The position numbers and the translations under genes were made by a program. From Glaciecola sp041380235 (GTDB lineage: Bacteria; Pseudomonadota; Gammaproteobacteria; Enterobacterales; Alteromonadaceae), in NCBI RefSeq assembly GCF_041380235.1, contig NZ_JBGIYY010000004.1, positions 237,918 through 301,917 on the forward strand: a stretch of DNA of 64,000 bases, written 5' to 3'. The notes under the pieces were generated by a model. That model ran no database searches. It was given only the letters and a program-made list of their open reading frames with translations, and was not told the origin of the DNA. Numbering within the stretch: position 1 is the stretch's first letter; every line of letters begins with the position of its first letter. This document shows, piece after piece, positions 36,070-44,349 of the stretch.

Positions 36070-37652
36070 TAGGCAAAACTCCCTTTTTCAGAATGCGCTG
36101 GTGCTTGATTGGCTTTGCCGCTGAGGCATACTGCTAGCGATAAAAACGTGCCAATCACTAATTGCCACGTAAACCCTAAATCAAACTGCAGATGCTCCGG
36201 TAAGTAAATAGATTGAATATAGGGTTGCATGAGTACGGGTGTCAGAAAGCCCACAACTAAGGCCAATATTATCGACAGAGGTGAGCCCCGCTTACTAAAC
36301 AATGCGGTAAAATAAATACCGAGCAAGCCAGAGTAGGAAAACACCATGACACTTAATGCAAAGGCTAGTAAAGGCATATCAGTATATTGTTGCCAGTAAT
36401 AACACAACGCCGCCATACCTGATAAGGCGATGGCAACAACACCCATACTTACGCGGCCTGCAGTAATCAGCTTTTTCTCAGAAAGGTCTTTGTTTTTGTG
36501 AATCAAACCGCGATAAATATCTTGGATAGCTACTGAAGACATAGAATTCAGGCCGGAGTTTAATGTCGATAGCGCAGCGGCGATAATCCCAATAGTGATG
36601 ATGGCTTTAATGCCATTGGGCAAATCAGTGAGTACGTAGTACATAAAGATGGTGACTGTCTGTCCGCCAAATTCAGGTACCGGCGCGCTTAAGCCTGCTT
36701 GAGACATAATGTCTGGGCGCTGATAATAAATAAATAGTAACAAACCGATGCAAACAAATATCAGCACTACCGGAATGCCCATTATAATTGACGATACAAG
36801 GGCTTTGGTGGCGCTTTTTGAGTCTTTACAGGTTAGCATGCGTTGCGTGACATCTTGGTCCAGACCAAAAGCGGCGATATTCAACAGTACAAACCCAGTA
36901 ATAATTGACCAAAAACCAAAGACCCCAGCGCTGGAAAAATCTAACGAAAAATCAATAAATGTTAGCTTTGAGGCTTCACCGGGAGCGGGAGTTTGTAGTG
37001 CTTGTATGATAGTTGCAAAATCTACAGGAATACTGTTATAGAGATATCCTAGTACCAACAGCGCAGCGCTTATGTAAACTAAACATTGAATCGCGTCTGA
37101 GTAAATGACGCTGCGAATACCACCGTACATGGTATACGCAAAACCAATGCCGGCGATGATAAGAATGGAAATGATCACGCTGCTGGCTTCAAAATTGCCA
37201 AACAAAATCATGGCTACTGCAATGGCCGCCATGTAAAGTCTCGCGCCGCTTGCAAACAGTCTTCCGCTTAAATAAATCATGCCTGCTTGGTATTTTGCAT
37301 TAGGGCCAAATCGCTGATCCAATAGTTCGTATACCGTGTACACCTTGAGCGCATAAAAGCGTGGTAGTAAAAATATAGCAACAAATAAAGCGGCAATGAA
37401 GCCCGCTATGTTGGTGGCTAAATAGGTCAAATCACCACGATAGCCCTGATCAGGTCCACCTAAGAATGTCGCAGCAGACTGAGAAGTAGCTAACACTGAA
37501 ATACCCACGACCCATATAGGCATGGTGTTTCCACCCAAAAAATAGTCTTTTGTGCTGTTACTCTTACGGTTAAAAATATAGCCGGTAACGAGTAAAATGA
37601 GCCCGTAGACTAAAAATACAGACCAATCTAGTAGGGAGAATTGGTCAATCAT
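36069..37652 (-). CDS. Sodium:solute symporter (SSS family), probable amino-sugar or muropeptide importer
   Basis: 527 aa with about 13-14 transmembrane helices. The SSS signature is visible in VYGLILLVTGYIFNRKSNSTKDYFLGGNTMPIWVVGISVLATSQSAATFLGGPDQGY, AYTMYGGIRSVIYSDAIQ, and ALSTLNSGLNSMSSVAIQDIYR, which bears the Ser residues of the second Na+ site. Placed in the operon where B. subtilis has the PTS importer MurP, so MurNAc is the likely substrate; Tannerella also uses a non-PTS MurNAc transporter next to murQ. A symporter would deliver unphosphorylated sugar, so a kinase is needed elsewhere. Confidence 0.88.
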   Translation of the reverse strand: MIDQFSLLDWSVFLVYGLILLVTGYIFNRKSNSTKDYFLGGNTMPIWVVGISVLATSQSAATFLGGPDQGYRGDLTYLATNIAGFIAALFVAIFLLPRFYALKVYTVYELLDQRFGPNAKYQAGMIYLSGRLFASGARLYMAAIAVAMILFGNFEASSVIISILIIAGIGFAYTMYGGIRSVIYSDAIQCLVYISAALLVLGYLYNSIPVDFATIIQALQTPAPGEASKLTFIDFSLDFSSAGVFGFWSIITGFVLLNIAAFGLDQDVTQRMLTCKDSKSATKALVSSIIMGIPVVLIFVCIGLLLFIYYQRPDIMSQAGLSAPVPEFGGQTVTIFMYYVLTDLPNGIKAIITIGIIAAALSTLNSGLNSMSSVAIQDIYRGLIHKNKDLSEKKLITAGRVSMGVVAIALSGMAALCYYWQQYTDMPLLAFALSVMVFSYSGLLGIYFTALFSKRGSPLSIILALVVGFLTPVLMQPYIQSIYLPEHLQFDLGFTWQLVIGTFLSLAVCLSGKANQAPAHSEKGSFA

Positions 37653-37684
37653 AGCTTTGTTCTGGTCGCAGTTTGAATGTGCAT

Positions 37685-38797
37685 TTATCGTTCCTTTTTA
37701 GAAGCCGGTTCGGGCCCATATTCATAATGCCTAGGCACCCTTGCAGAAACCCTTGTCATTAGCTCATAGCCAATGGTACCGGCCCATTCGGCCACTTCAT
37801 TTATTGCTAGCTGTTCGCCCCAGAGTTCGACCTTATCGCCAATTTTCACCGCTTCTGCGTCGGTTACATCGAAGGTCAGCATATCCATTGAAACTCTGCC
37901 CACCAAGCTTATACGCTGCTGGCGGCATATTGCGGGCGTCCCGATTGGAGCATGGCGAGGATAACCATCAGCATAGCCAATGGCAACGGTTGCAATAATG
38001 CTTGGCCTTGCTGCTACCCAAGTTGCACCGTACCCGACGCTATCACCTGTAGGTATTGAGCGTAAGGCTATAATGTGGGCACTCAACGACATCACCGGCA
38101 GCAGAGTCATTTGTGTATTGTCCGCTTCAAAGGGTGAGCTACCATATAATGCAATGCCGAGTCGATTGTAGGCTTGTCGAGCATTATGGTGAGCTATGGT
38201 GCCAGCCGAATTGGCAATGGAAAGGGGCATTGAAGCTTGGGCCACCTGTTCTAAAAAACGGTCTATTTGCTGAGTCGTATGTGCAGTATCATTTTCATCA
38301 GCGCAGGCAAGATGGGTTGCAATCACGCTATGTTGGTTAATATATTTTGCGTGTTTTTTTAGCAACGCATGAAAATCTTCGATGGCAAAACCCAAACGGT
38401 GCATACCAGTATCAAACTTCCACCAAAGGTGTGCGCCCCAATTCTCATCGCAATTATTGCTATTTGATAGCCACTCTATTTGTTGCTGATTGTGCATCAT
38501 CCAGTGCAAATTGTGTGAAAAGGTGTAACTTAGTTCACTTGACTCATGTGGACCTTGCAAGACCAAAATGGGTGCATGTATGCCGACTTTCCGTAATGCT
38601 AGCGCTTCGTCAACGATCGCTACAGCAAACATGTCGACATCCGCTTCTATATATCGAGCGACTTCTATTGCGCCATTACCATAGGCATCCGCTTTGACTA
38701 CCGCCAGGGTTTTGCTACTGGGCGCCTTGGCCTGTAGAGCATGAAGATTAGCCTTTAACGAGGCGAGCTTAATAGTTGCTAATGTCTTGCGCGTCAT
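37685..38797 (-). CDS. alr: Alanine racemase
   Basis: 370 aa. PLP enzyme with Lys35 in VVKADAYGNGA, the catalytic Tyr region DSVGYGATW, and SLVGRVSMDMLTFDVTD. ATG 38797 is chosen because it overlaps the epimerase stop (ATGA); an upstream GTG gives four extra residues. It interconverts L- and D-Ala. In this operon it most likely acts catabolically, converting D-Ala from stem peptides into L-Ala, but it could also be the biosynthetic racemase. Confidence 0.94.
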   Translation of the reverse strand: MTRKTLATIKLASLKANLHALQAKAPSSKTLAVVKADAYGNGAIEVARYIEADVDMFAVAIVDEALALRKVGIHAPILVLQGPHESSELSYTFSHNLHWMMHNQQQIEWLSNSNNCDENWGAHLWWKFDTGMHRLGFAIEDFHALLKKHAKYINQHSVIATHLACADENDTAHTTQQIDRFLEQVAQASMPLSIANSAGTIAHHNARQAYNRLGIALYGSSPFEADNTQMTLLPVMSLSAHIIALRSIPTGDSVGYGATWVAARPSIIATVAIGYADGYPRHAPIGTPAICRQQRISLVGRVSMDMLTFDVTDAEAVKIGDKVELWGEQLAINEVAEWAGTIGYELMTRVSARVPRHYEYGPEPASKKER

Positions 38798-39948
38798 GCT
38801 TCGCCCCACTTAGGCAGCCCATGTTGGGCGCCAATACCCAGTCCTGGTGTATTGTTCAAAAAAATATGTGCATCCTCAAATGTCGTTGCGCCTTTCACAG
38901 GGTCATATTGGCCGAGTGTTGGACCATCTAAATCGATAAGTGTTATTACATCTGGATAAGCTACCGCAAGATGCGCTGCTGCGGCAACACCAATACTTCC
39001 TTCGAGCATGCAGCCTATCATGCACTTTATCGCATTTGAGCGACAATAATCAGCAATTTGCATAGCAGGGTAAATCCCACCGGCTTTGATCAGTTTGATA
39101 TTAATGATGTCAACTGCATCGAGACGGTGGAGTTGCTTTACCTGCTCCAAGTTAAAGGCGCTTTCATCAGCCATAATGGGCGTCTTAATTGCGCGTTTAA
39201 TTTCAGCAAGACCTTCAATGTTGGCGGCGATGAGTGGCTGCTCTATTAGTTCGAAGTGTATACCTTGTTGCTCTAGCTCAAGCATGATCTTAATCGTGGT
39301 TGGCACGTCCCATCCTTGATTAACGTCGAGGCGAAGCGTAACTGCCAGATGCTCATTCTGCTTGCCCTGCACATGGGCATAAATTGCACGCAGTCTTTGT
39401 AAATCAAGTTCCGGCTGATTACCAATTTTGATCTTTAAACAGCGATAAGCTCTTGCGACAGCGGTATCGATATCTTGGCACATTTGCTCAACGGGATTAA
39501 CGCTAATAGTGTAATCAGTTTCTAATACTGGATCGCCGATTTTGATGTTTTGCGTTGAATTCCCAAAGCGAGCTATGACCTCATAAAGGGGCTGTTGCTT
39601 GGAGTTTGCGTGCAAATCAAAAAGAGCGATATCTATGGCTGCTTTTGCATTGCTCCCAACCTGTTTGATGTGGTGAATTTTTTTGACTAAATCTTCAAAA
39701 TCTTCCAAAGACTGATTGACTAACATGGGACTTATTACATTTTCAATTGCGCCGAGAGTGCTAACATGATCTTCGCCGGTAATAAGCAATGTTGAGGGCG
39801 CAGAGCCATAGCCAACATGTCCATCGCTACTGCATAGTCGTACAACTAGATCGTGAATATGGGTAACCTCACGCACCGCCGTTTTAAAAGGCGTATGTAA
39901 GGGTACCTTTAATGCCAAAAGCTCAATAGATTGAATAAAGATAGGCAT
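38794..39948 (-). CDS. L-Ala-D/L-Glu dipeptide epimerase (enolase superfamily)
   Basis: 384 aa from ATG 39948, four bases after the previous stop. Catalytic K172-x-K174 in CLKIKIG and Lys285 in INIKLIKAGG face each other; metal ligands are Asp208 (RLDVNQGW), Glu236 (IEQP) and Asp261 (ADES). The C-terminal DLDGP motif, which holds the dipeptide amino group in this family, is present (LIDLDGPTLG). It turns L-Ala-D-Glu from murein peptides into L-Ala-L-Glu for ordinary peptidases, as YcjG does in E. coli. Acts after the M14 enzyme in the pathway. Confidence 0.92.
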   Translation of the reverse strand: MPIFIQSIELLALKVPLHTPFKTAVREVTHIHDLVVRLCSSDGHVGYGSAPSTLLITGEDHVSTLGAIENVISPMLVNQSLEDFEDLVKKIHHIKQVGSNAKAAIDIALFDLHANSKQQPLYEVIARFGNSTQNIKIGDPVLETDYTISVNPVEQMCQDIDTAVARAYRCLKIKIGNQPELDLQRLRAIYAHVQGKQNEHLAVTLRLDVNQGWDVPTTIKIMLELEQQGIHFELIEQPLIAANIEGLAEIKRAIKTPIMADESAFNLEQVKQLHRLDAVDIINIKLIKAGGIYPAMQIADYCRSNAIKCMIGCMLEGSIGVAAAAHLAVAYPDVITLIDLDGPTLGQYDPVKGATTFEDAHIFLNNTPGLGIGAQHGLPKWGEA

Positions 39949-39952
39949 TACA

Positions 39953-41365
39953 TTACTTCGCTGTTGGCTCATTAAAATACTGCGTCAAACTGGCTTGTAA
40001 CAATGCCTGCATTTTCTCACCTGTCTGCGATAGATTTTCTTCTTTAGCTTCTGGTACGGCGACTTGTGCTGCAACCGTAAATTCTCTGCCACCTTGAAAA
40101 TGAGGTAAGCAAACATGCGCCAAAACGACATTTTCGGTAGTGGAGCGAGTTTCACTTGGCCCCCATCCAATTTTTTGGAACACTCGCCATTTGCCATCGG
40201 TCAAATTATCAAGGAAGGCTTTCGGGTCGCTTACATTCTTACCATTAATTGCGTTGGCGATAGCATGTTGCAGCATATTTGAAATACCAAGCGTCATACC
40301 TGCAAATCGCCCATCTGGATATGAGTGACCACTGCCATAAAAAAGAGTTGATACATCGTCTTGGTTTAGATTGGGATGTCTAGTTATTGCATCTCTATCA
40401 TGCGCCGCTAAGCGCTTTAACCACTCTGCTTGTGACAGAGTCGTCATGGGCTTGTTGCCATTTAGACCGCAGTTTTCACAGCGATAGCTCAAATACCCGG
40501 GGTCGTCAGTTGCAGCTTTGAAGGGCGTGATCAGCTTCGAACGACTATTGTCGAGCATCTGCCATTGATAGCTGCTCGGCTGAAAAGCTTCGGGGCCGTA
40601 GGCGCCGCGAAAATATATATTTGGAGTAGATAGTTTTAACCAATTGTCGTAAAAAAGACCCGTTAAATATTCACGCCCAGCGATGTTTGCAAAAAACGTA
40701 GCCAGTGCATTGGACTCGCCCGAAGCGGTACCGAAATTTTCATAGCTATTAATACCGGTGAGCATATCTGCCACGTAGGTATCGCCGATTTTAGCTTGAG
40801 CACCGAGATCTTGCTTTCTCAATGTCGCGATCGCGCCTGTAAACGCAAATATTTTCGATGAACTCCATGGCTCATAAAGCTCGTTGTAGGTATTGTCATT
40901 GCTCAGATACCGATATGCCAATGCATCCCCTTTTTGCGCAATATCAATAACAAGAATGCGGCCTTCAGTAGAGGATGCTTTGAAAAACGTCGGTTGATGC
41001 GCGATTCGGCCTTCCCAACCGTAATCGCTGTAGTTTGCTTCTAAAGAGGTAAGATATTTATCGCTCTGTGCATTAAGAGTAAGAATATTGCCGCAAGAAA
41101 TGTGTTTTTCGGACATGTCTGCAGGCATAAAAGGAGCGGCTTTCATCACAACGTTGTAAAACTCCTGTGTTGGCGAGGTATCAGTATTACTCGAACTAAT
41201 GGTAAGGGCTGATTCAGAGCGATCTTCAGTTATCTTATGCTCATTATTTACTGGGCTGCAAGCGTTTAGGATAGCCATACATAGAAAAAAAAGCCCATAA
41301 TTCACAAATAGATTTCCGGTTGCCGCAGGGTAAGATAAAGCACTCTGGAATTTCCTATTAGGCAT
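39953..41365 (-). CDS. Beta-lactamase/penicillin-binding-type serine hydrolase lipoprotein
   Basis: 470 aa from ATG 41365, which gives a good lipoprotein signal (LFFLCMAILNAC, Cys36). The frame runs on upstream to 41428, but that part lies over the shared motif and has no homology. An active-site S168-S-S-K171 lies in YEPWSSSKIFAFTGAIATL, the class A-like context of an acyl-serine enzyme; ASGESNALATFF may supply the SxN motif. I do not see a clean KTG. It could be a carboxypeptidase, an amidase or an esterase acting on muropeptides. First gene of the six-gene operon that runs to namZ. Confidence 0.7.
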   Translation of the reverse strand: MPNRKFQSALSYPAATGNLFVNYGLFFLCMAILNACSPVNNEHKITEDRSESALTISSSNTDTSPTQEFYNVVMKAAPFMPADMSEKHISCGNILTLNAQSDKYLTSLEANYSDYGWEGRIAHQPTFFKASSTEGRILVIDIAQKGDALAYRYLSNDNTYNELYEPWSSSKIFAFTGAIATLRKQDLGAQAKIGDTYVADMLTGINSYENFGTASGESNALATFFANIAGREYLTGLFYDNWLKLSTPNIYFRGAYGPEAFQPSSYQWQMLDNSRSKLITPFKAATDDPGYLSYRCENCGLNGNKPMTTLSQAEWLKRLAAHDRDAITRHPNLNQDDVSTLFYGSGHSYPDGRFAGMTLGISNMLQHAIANAINGKNVSDPKAFLDNLTDGKWRVFQKIGWGPSETRSTTENVVLAHVCLPHFQGGREFTVAAQVAVPEAKEENLSQTGEKMQALLQASLTQYFNEPTAK

Positions 41366-41385
41366 TATTCTAATTTGCTCTTTAA

Positions 41386-41406
41386 ATTTGGAATAATTTA
41401 TTAATG
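41386..41406 (-). promoter_or_regulatory. Candidate operator C upstream of the six-gene muropeptide operon
   Basis: ATTTGGAATAATTTATTA at 41386-41403 is the exact reverse complement of the 18-mer in the TonB receptor/nagZ promoter. It lies 20 bases upstream of the ATG at 41365, a typical place for a repressor site. Confidence 0.55.
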
Positions 41407-41468
41407 CTTTTTTGCGCCTGAATGTCAATGGAATAATCGACTATTGCCAACACAATCGGTGCATCAGT

Positions 41469-41942
41469 TTACAGAGTGTTAGGCTGATCAAATGCTGTAA
41501 GCACACGCTGCAGGTTTGCTTTATAGTGGATTGGGTTAAAGGTTAGCGGCAATTCAGTCAACTGTTGACCATCATGATTTAACACCAGCACTCGAGGAAA
41601 ACCTGATAACTGATGTTGTTTAGCGAAGGCTATTCCTTGCTCAGTTGCTTGATCGACTGATACAAACGTAAAATTAGCGGATATAAGGCTCGCAACATCT
41701 GGATCAGCAAATACCTGTTTATCAAGTTTGCGACAGCTTGGACACCAAATTGCCGTGTAGTCTGCAAGTATCAATTGATCATTGAGGGCTGCGTGAGCGA
41801 GACCTTTATCCAAGGAGTGGATTTTAAAGACAATATTTTGCTTTGCCTGCTTACCTAAATGCGACTGTATAAACCGATTACCAAAGTATACAACGCTAAA
41901 CACTGTCAAAATGGCAACAGTATTCGTGATAAATCTCTTCAT
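41469..41942 (-). CDS. Exported thioredoxin-like protein (DsbD-gamma/DUF255-like)
   Basis: 157 aa with an N-terminal hydrophobic signal or anchor (FITNTVAILTVFSVVYFG). Thioredoxin fold with active site WCPSC in LADYTAIWCPSCRKLDKQVFADPDVASLI and cis-Pro SGFPRVLVL. The sequence around the active site resembles the C-terminal domain of DsbD, suggesting a periplasmic reductant or chaperone. Stands alone, 104 bases upstream of the lipoprotein operon on the same strand. Confidence 0.82.
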   Translation of the reverse strand: MKRFITNTVAILTVFSVVYFGNRFIQSHLGKQAKQNIVFKIHSLDKGLAHAALNDQLILADYTAIWCPSCRKLDKQVFADPDVASLISANFTFVSVDQATEQGIAFAKQHQLSGFPRVLVLNHDGQQLTELPLTFNPIHYKANLQRVLTAFDQPNTL

Positions 41943-42042
41943 GCTATTAGATTGCTCTGTGCGCTTTTATAAGAAGACCAGAGAAAATCGATATAACTTT
42001 CAAGTTTACTGTTAAGTAATACCAATTATGCTGTTGAATGCT

Positions 42043-42831
42043 TTACCAGCGCTTTATCATCTCTTCATAGATGATAGCGTCTAGTATGCTCTCAGCACCG
42101 CTGTCTGGTAGATAAATCTCTTCGTATCTACCTGAATCCCGTAAGGCTTGAATACCACTTTCGAAGCTTTCTATGATTTGTTGTGCTTTGCCATAATCGC
42201 TGCGCATGGCTAAACTGACATCCACAGTAAAAATCGGCTGCGCCGCGATGTAGAGTGTCTCTTGGCCCACTGCAACTAGCTTTTTATTCATTTCATCTAG
42301 CATGACTTTGTCGGCGACAATATAATCAACACGACCTTCCGCCAGTTGTTTAATATTATTAAAAAAGTCTTGGGTTCTCGCCCAACTGACAGAGCGCTCA
42401 CTGCGCACTTGGTCAGTATTTGCAAACCTTGTTTCTAAGCCAACTCTCTGACGATTTAACTTATCAAGGCGGCTAATATTGCTCGCTCTTGATTCGGTAG
42501 AAGCGACATGCAAAAAAAGCTGTACGTATGGAGCAGAGTGTATGTAGTTTTGTTTTGGGTCGTTTAGCGAATAATGGTCGATATAACCATCAAATTGACC
42601 ATTTCTCAGACCACTTCCTGACCAGGCTTGGGTGGTAGCGGTTATTTCATGTGGCGTTTTCTCTAACGCAGCACTAACTAAGGAGGTTAAGCGTGACGGT
42701 TGGTCGCCATCATTGATAAAGGTTTCCACTTTATTTCCAACCAATCTTACTTCTTGCGCATAAGCAATTTGAACTACGCCAATGCACAAACATGATGCGA
42801 ATATCGCACGATTGAACCATCGCTTAACCAT
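42043..42831 (-). CDS. Periplasmic solute-binding protein family 3-like
   Basis: 262 aa with signal peptide FNRAIFASCLCIGVVQIAYAQ. The fold is that of SBP_bac_3 proteins: FDGYIDHYSLNDPKQNYIHSAPYVQLFLHVAS, LNRQRVGLETRFANT, LAEGRVDYIVADKVMLDEM and VSLAMRSDYGKAQQIIESFESGIQALRDSGRYEEI. There is no ABC permease or ATPase next to it, so it may be an orphan sensor-type protein as is common in Alteromonadales. Ligand unknown. Confidence 0.82.
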   Translation of the reverse strand: MVKRWFNRAIFASCLCIGVVQIAYAQEVRLVGNKVETFINDGDQPSRLTSLVSAALEKTPHEITATTQAWSGSGLRNGQFDGYIDHYSLNDPKQNYIHSAPYVQLFLHVASTESRASNISRLDKLNRQRVGLETRFANTDQVRSERSVSWARTQDFFNNIKQLAEGRVDYIVADKVMLDEMNKKLVAVGQETLYIAAQPIFTVDVSLAMRSDYGKAQQIIESFESGIQALRDSGRYEEIYLPDSGAESILDAIIYEEMIKRW

Positions 42832-42902
42832 TTAAAACCTCAACATACTTTAATGTACTGTTAAAACGTGAAATTCCGGATTATGGATTAGAACTTTCGA
42901 AC

Positions 42903-44297
42903 TTATTCACCAAAGGCTCCCGCTGCCCCAGGATAAACCACCGGACTTTCATAGCCATCTTTACTGACACTAGCCACTCCAAAGAAGTAGTTATCAATCA
43001 CAATGTTTTCAAGGGTAAACTCAGTCACATTGCCAACGTAGCGACTAAATTGCCATTGCGGTGCATCCGTGTATCGCCAGTATATTTTATAACCTTTTAA
43101 ATGTGGGTTTTGCGTTTTGTCTAATGCAGCCCACTTTAAGGTAGTCGAGGGCTGCACTGCGCCACTTATTTCGACGCTTGTCGGTGGCTTAGGCGCCCAC
43201 GCCATGCTCGCCAGTGAGACCGCGTTGAGTGCAGTAAGTTTGGCTGCATACTCAAAATTTACGCCGTCGATAGTGTCGCCATACCTTACGCCATCTTCTG
43301 TGCGTAGGTCTTGATGTTGGCGATCGTAATGCTCATTTGTTTCCATGATGCGTACACCAGGATAGCCAAGATCGTTGAATGGACGGTGATGGCCTCCGCG
43401 TCTGAATCGGTCTAGGCGATAGACTACCATGGTGTCTAAATTTTCGATGTAGCGGTCTGCCATATAGTCTATGTAGCGCGCTAAGTTGCGACTTGGTGAG
43501 TCAACCTCGCCGCCAGTAAAGCGACGTAGGCGTGCCTCATCAGGGGTTTCGGTGTGACGAGTTCCCTCTGCAAAAATTCGCGCGGTGGTATTATTAATCA
43601 CGCCGTTAATGCCCTCGATATTACCAATCATATCGTTGTTAAGCACCGCCTTTAACTGCCAGTTGTTTGCTTTTGCATAGTCGGCTAGTATTCGGCCACC
43701 AAATAGACCTTGCTCTTCACCGGCTAAAGCCGCATATACTATGCTGCCATTGAATTGGTATTTGCTCAGTATCCTGGCGGCTTCCAGCGTCCCAGCCACG
43801 CCAGAAGCATTATCATTTGCGCCTGGCGAATCATCAGTGTAATTCATAACATCACTAACACGAGAGTCGATATCGCCACTCATCATTACATAACGATTTG
43901 GATCGGTAGTGCCTTTTTGGATCGCTATTACGCTAATAACTTCAACCGGATCTGGTATGCGGCGCTCACCTGAAATAACTTCGCTCTGGTAAAAGACTTC
44001 CAGACAACCACCACAGTCTGCAGAGATTTTATCAAACTCAGCTTTTATCCAGCGTCTTGCAGCACCAATACCGCGCGTATCTGACTCGGTCTCAGACAAA
44101 GTGTGGCGAGTGCCAAAGCTAACAAGTGTTGTTATATCCTGTTCAATATTTTTAGCTGACGCACTTTTTGCAATCTCGTGAAGTGCTAGCTGATCCTGAT
44201 AGACAATACTATTACGGGCATCTGCGCCGCCGGCGGTTGAACTGAGGCCTAACAAAACGACGGCTGCAATGGCGCCGCTTATCAATTGTATGTTCAT
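42903..44297 (-). CDS. M28-family metallopeptidase with C-terminal fibronectin-like domain
   Basis: 464 aa from ATG 44297 (AAGAG upstream). Signal peptide IQLISGAIAAVVLLGLSSTAGGA. The peptidase core has GDIDSRVSDV, PGANDNASGVAGTLEAARIL, AGEEQGLFGG, LNNDMIG and the distal RGGHHRPFNDLG, equal to the zinc ligands and general-base Glu of M28 aminopeptidases. The first motif is G-D-x-D rather than the common G-H-x-D, a ligand change also found in some related proteins. A C-terminal Fn3-like domain (SVEISGAVQPSTTLKWAAL) follows. Exported aminopeptidase of unknown substrate. Confidence 0.88.
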   Translation of the reverse strand: MNIQLISGAIAAVVLLGLSSTAGGADARNSIVYQDQLALHEIAKSASAKNIEQDITTLVSFGTRHTLSETESDTRGIGAARRWIKAEFDKISADCGGCLEVFYQSEVISGERRIPDPVEVISVIAIQKGTTDPNRYVMMSGDIDSRVSDVMNYTDDSPGANDNASGVAGTLEAARILSKYQFNGSIVYAALAGEEQGLFGGRILADYAKANNWQLKAVLNNDMIGNIEGINGVINNTTARIFAEGTRHTETPDEARLRRFTGGEVDSPSRNLARYIDYMADRYIENLDTMVVYRLDRFRRGGHHRPFNDLGYPGVRIMETNEHYDRQHQDLRTEDGVRYGDTIDGVNFEYAAKLTALNAVSLASMAWAPKPPTSVEISGAVQPSTTLKWAALDKTQNPHLKGYKIYWRYTDAPQWQFSRYVGNVTEFTLENIVIDNYFFGVASVSKDGYESPVVYPGAAGAFGE

Positions 44298-44349
44298 AGA
44301 TATCACTCTTTTATAAAATCAAAGATGAAATGCGGTTGTTTGAATGGGG

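Noticed and set aside
41366..41428. Upstream extension of the lipoprotein gene to 41428
   Set aside because: The added 21 residues precede a clean lipoprotein signal, have no homology and overlap the shared promoter motif, so ATG 41365 is preferred.
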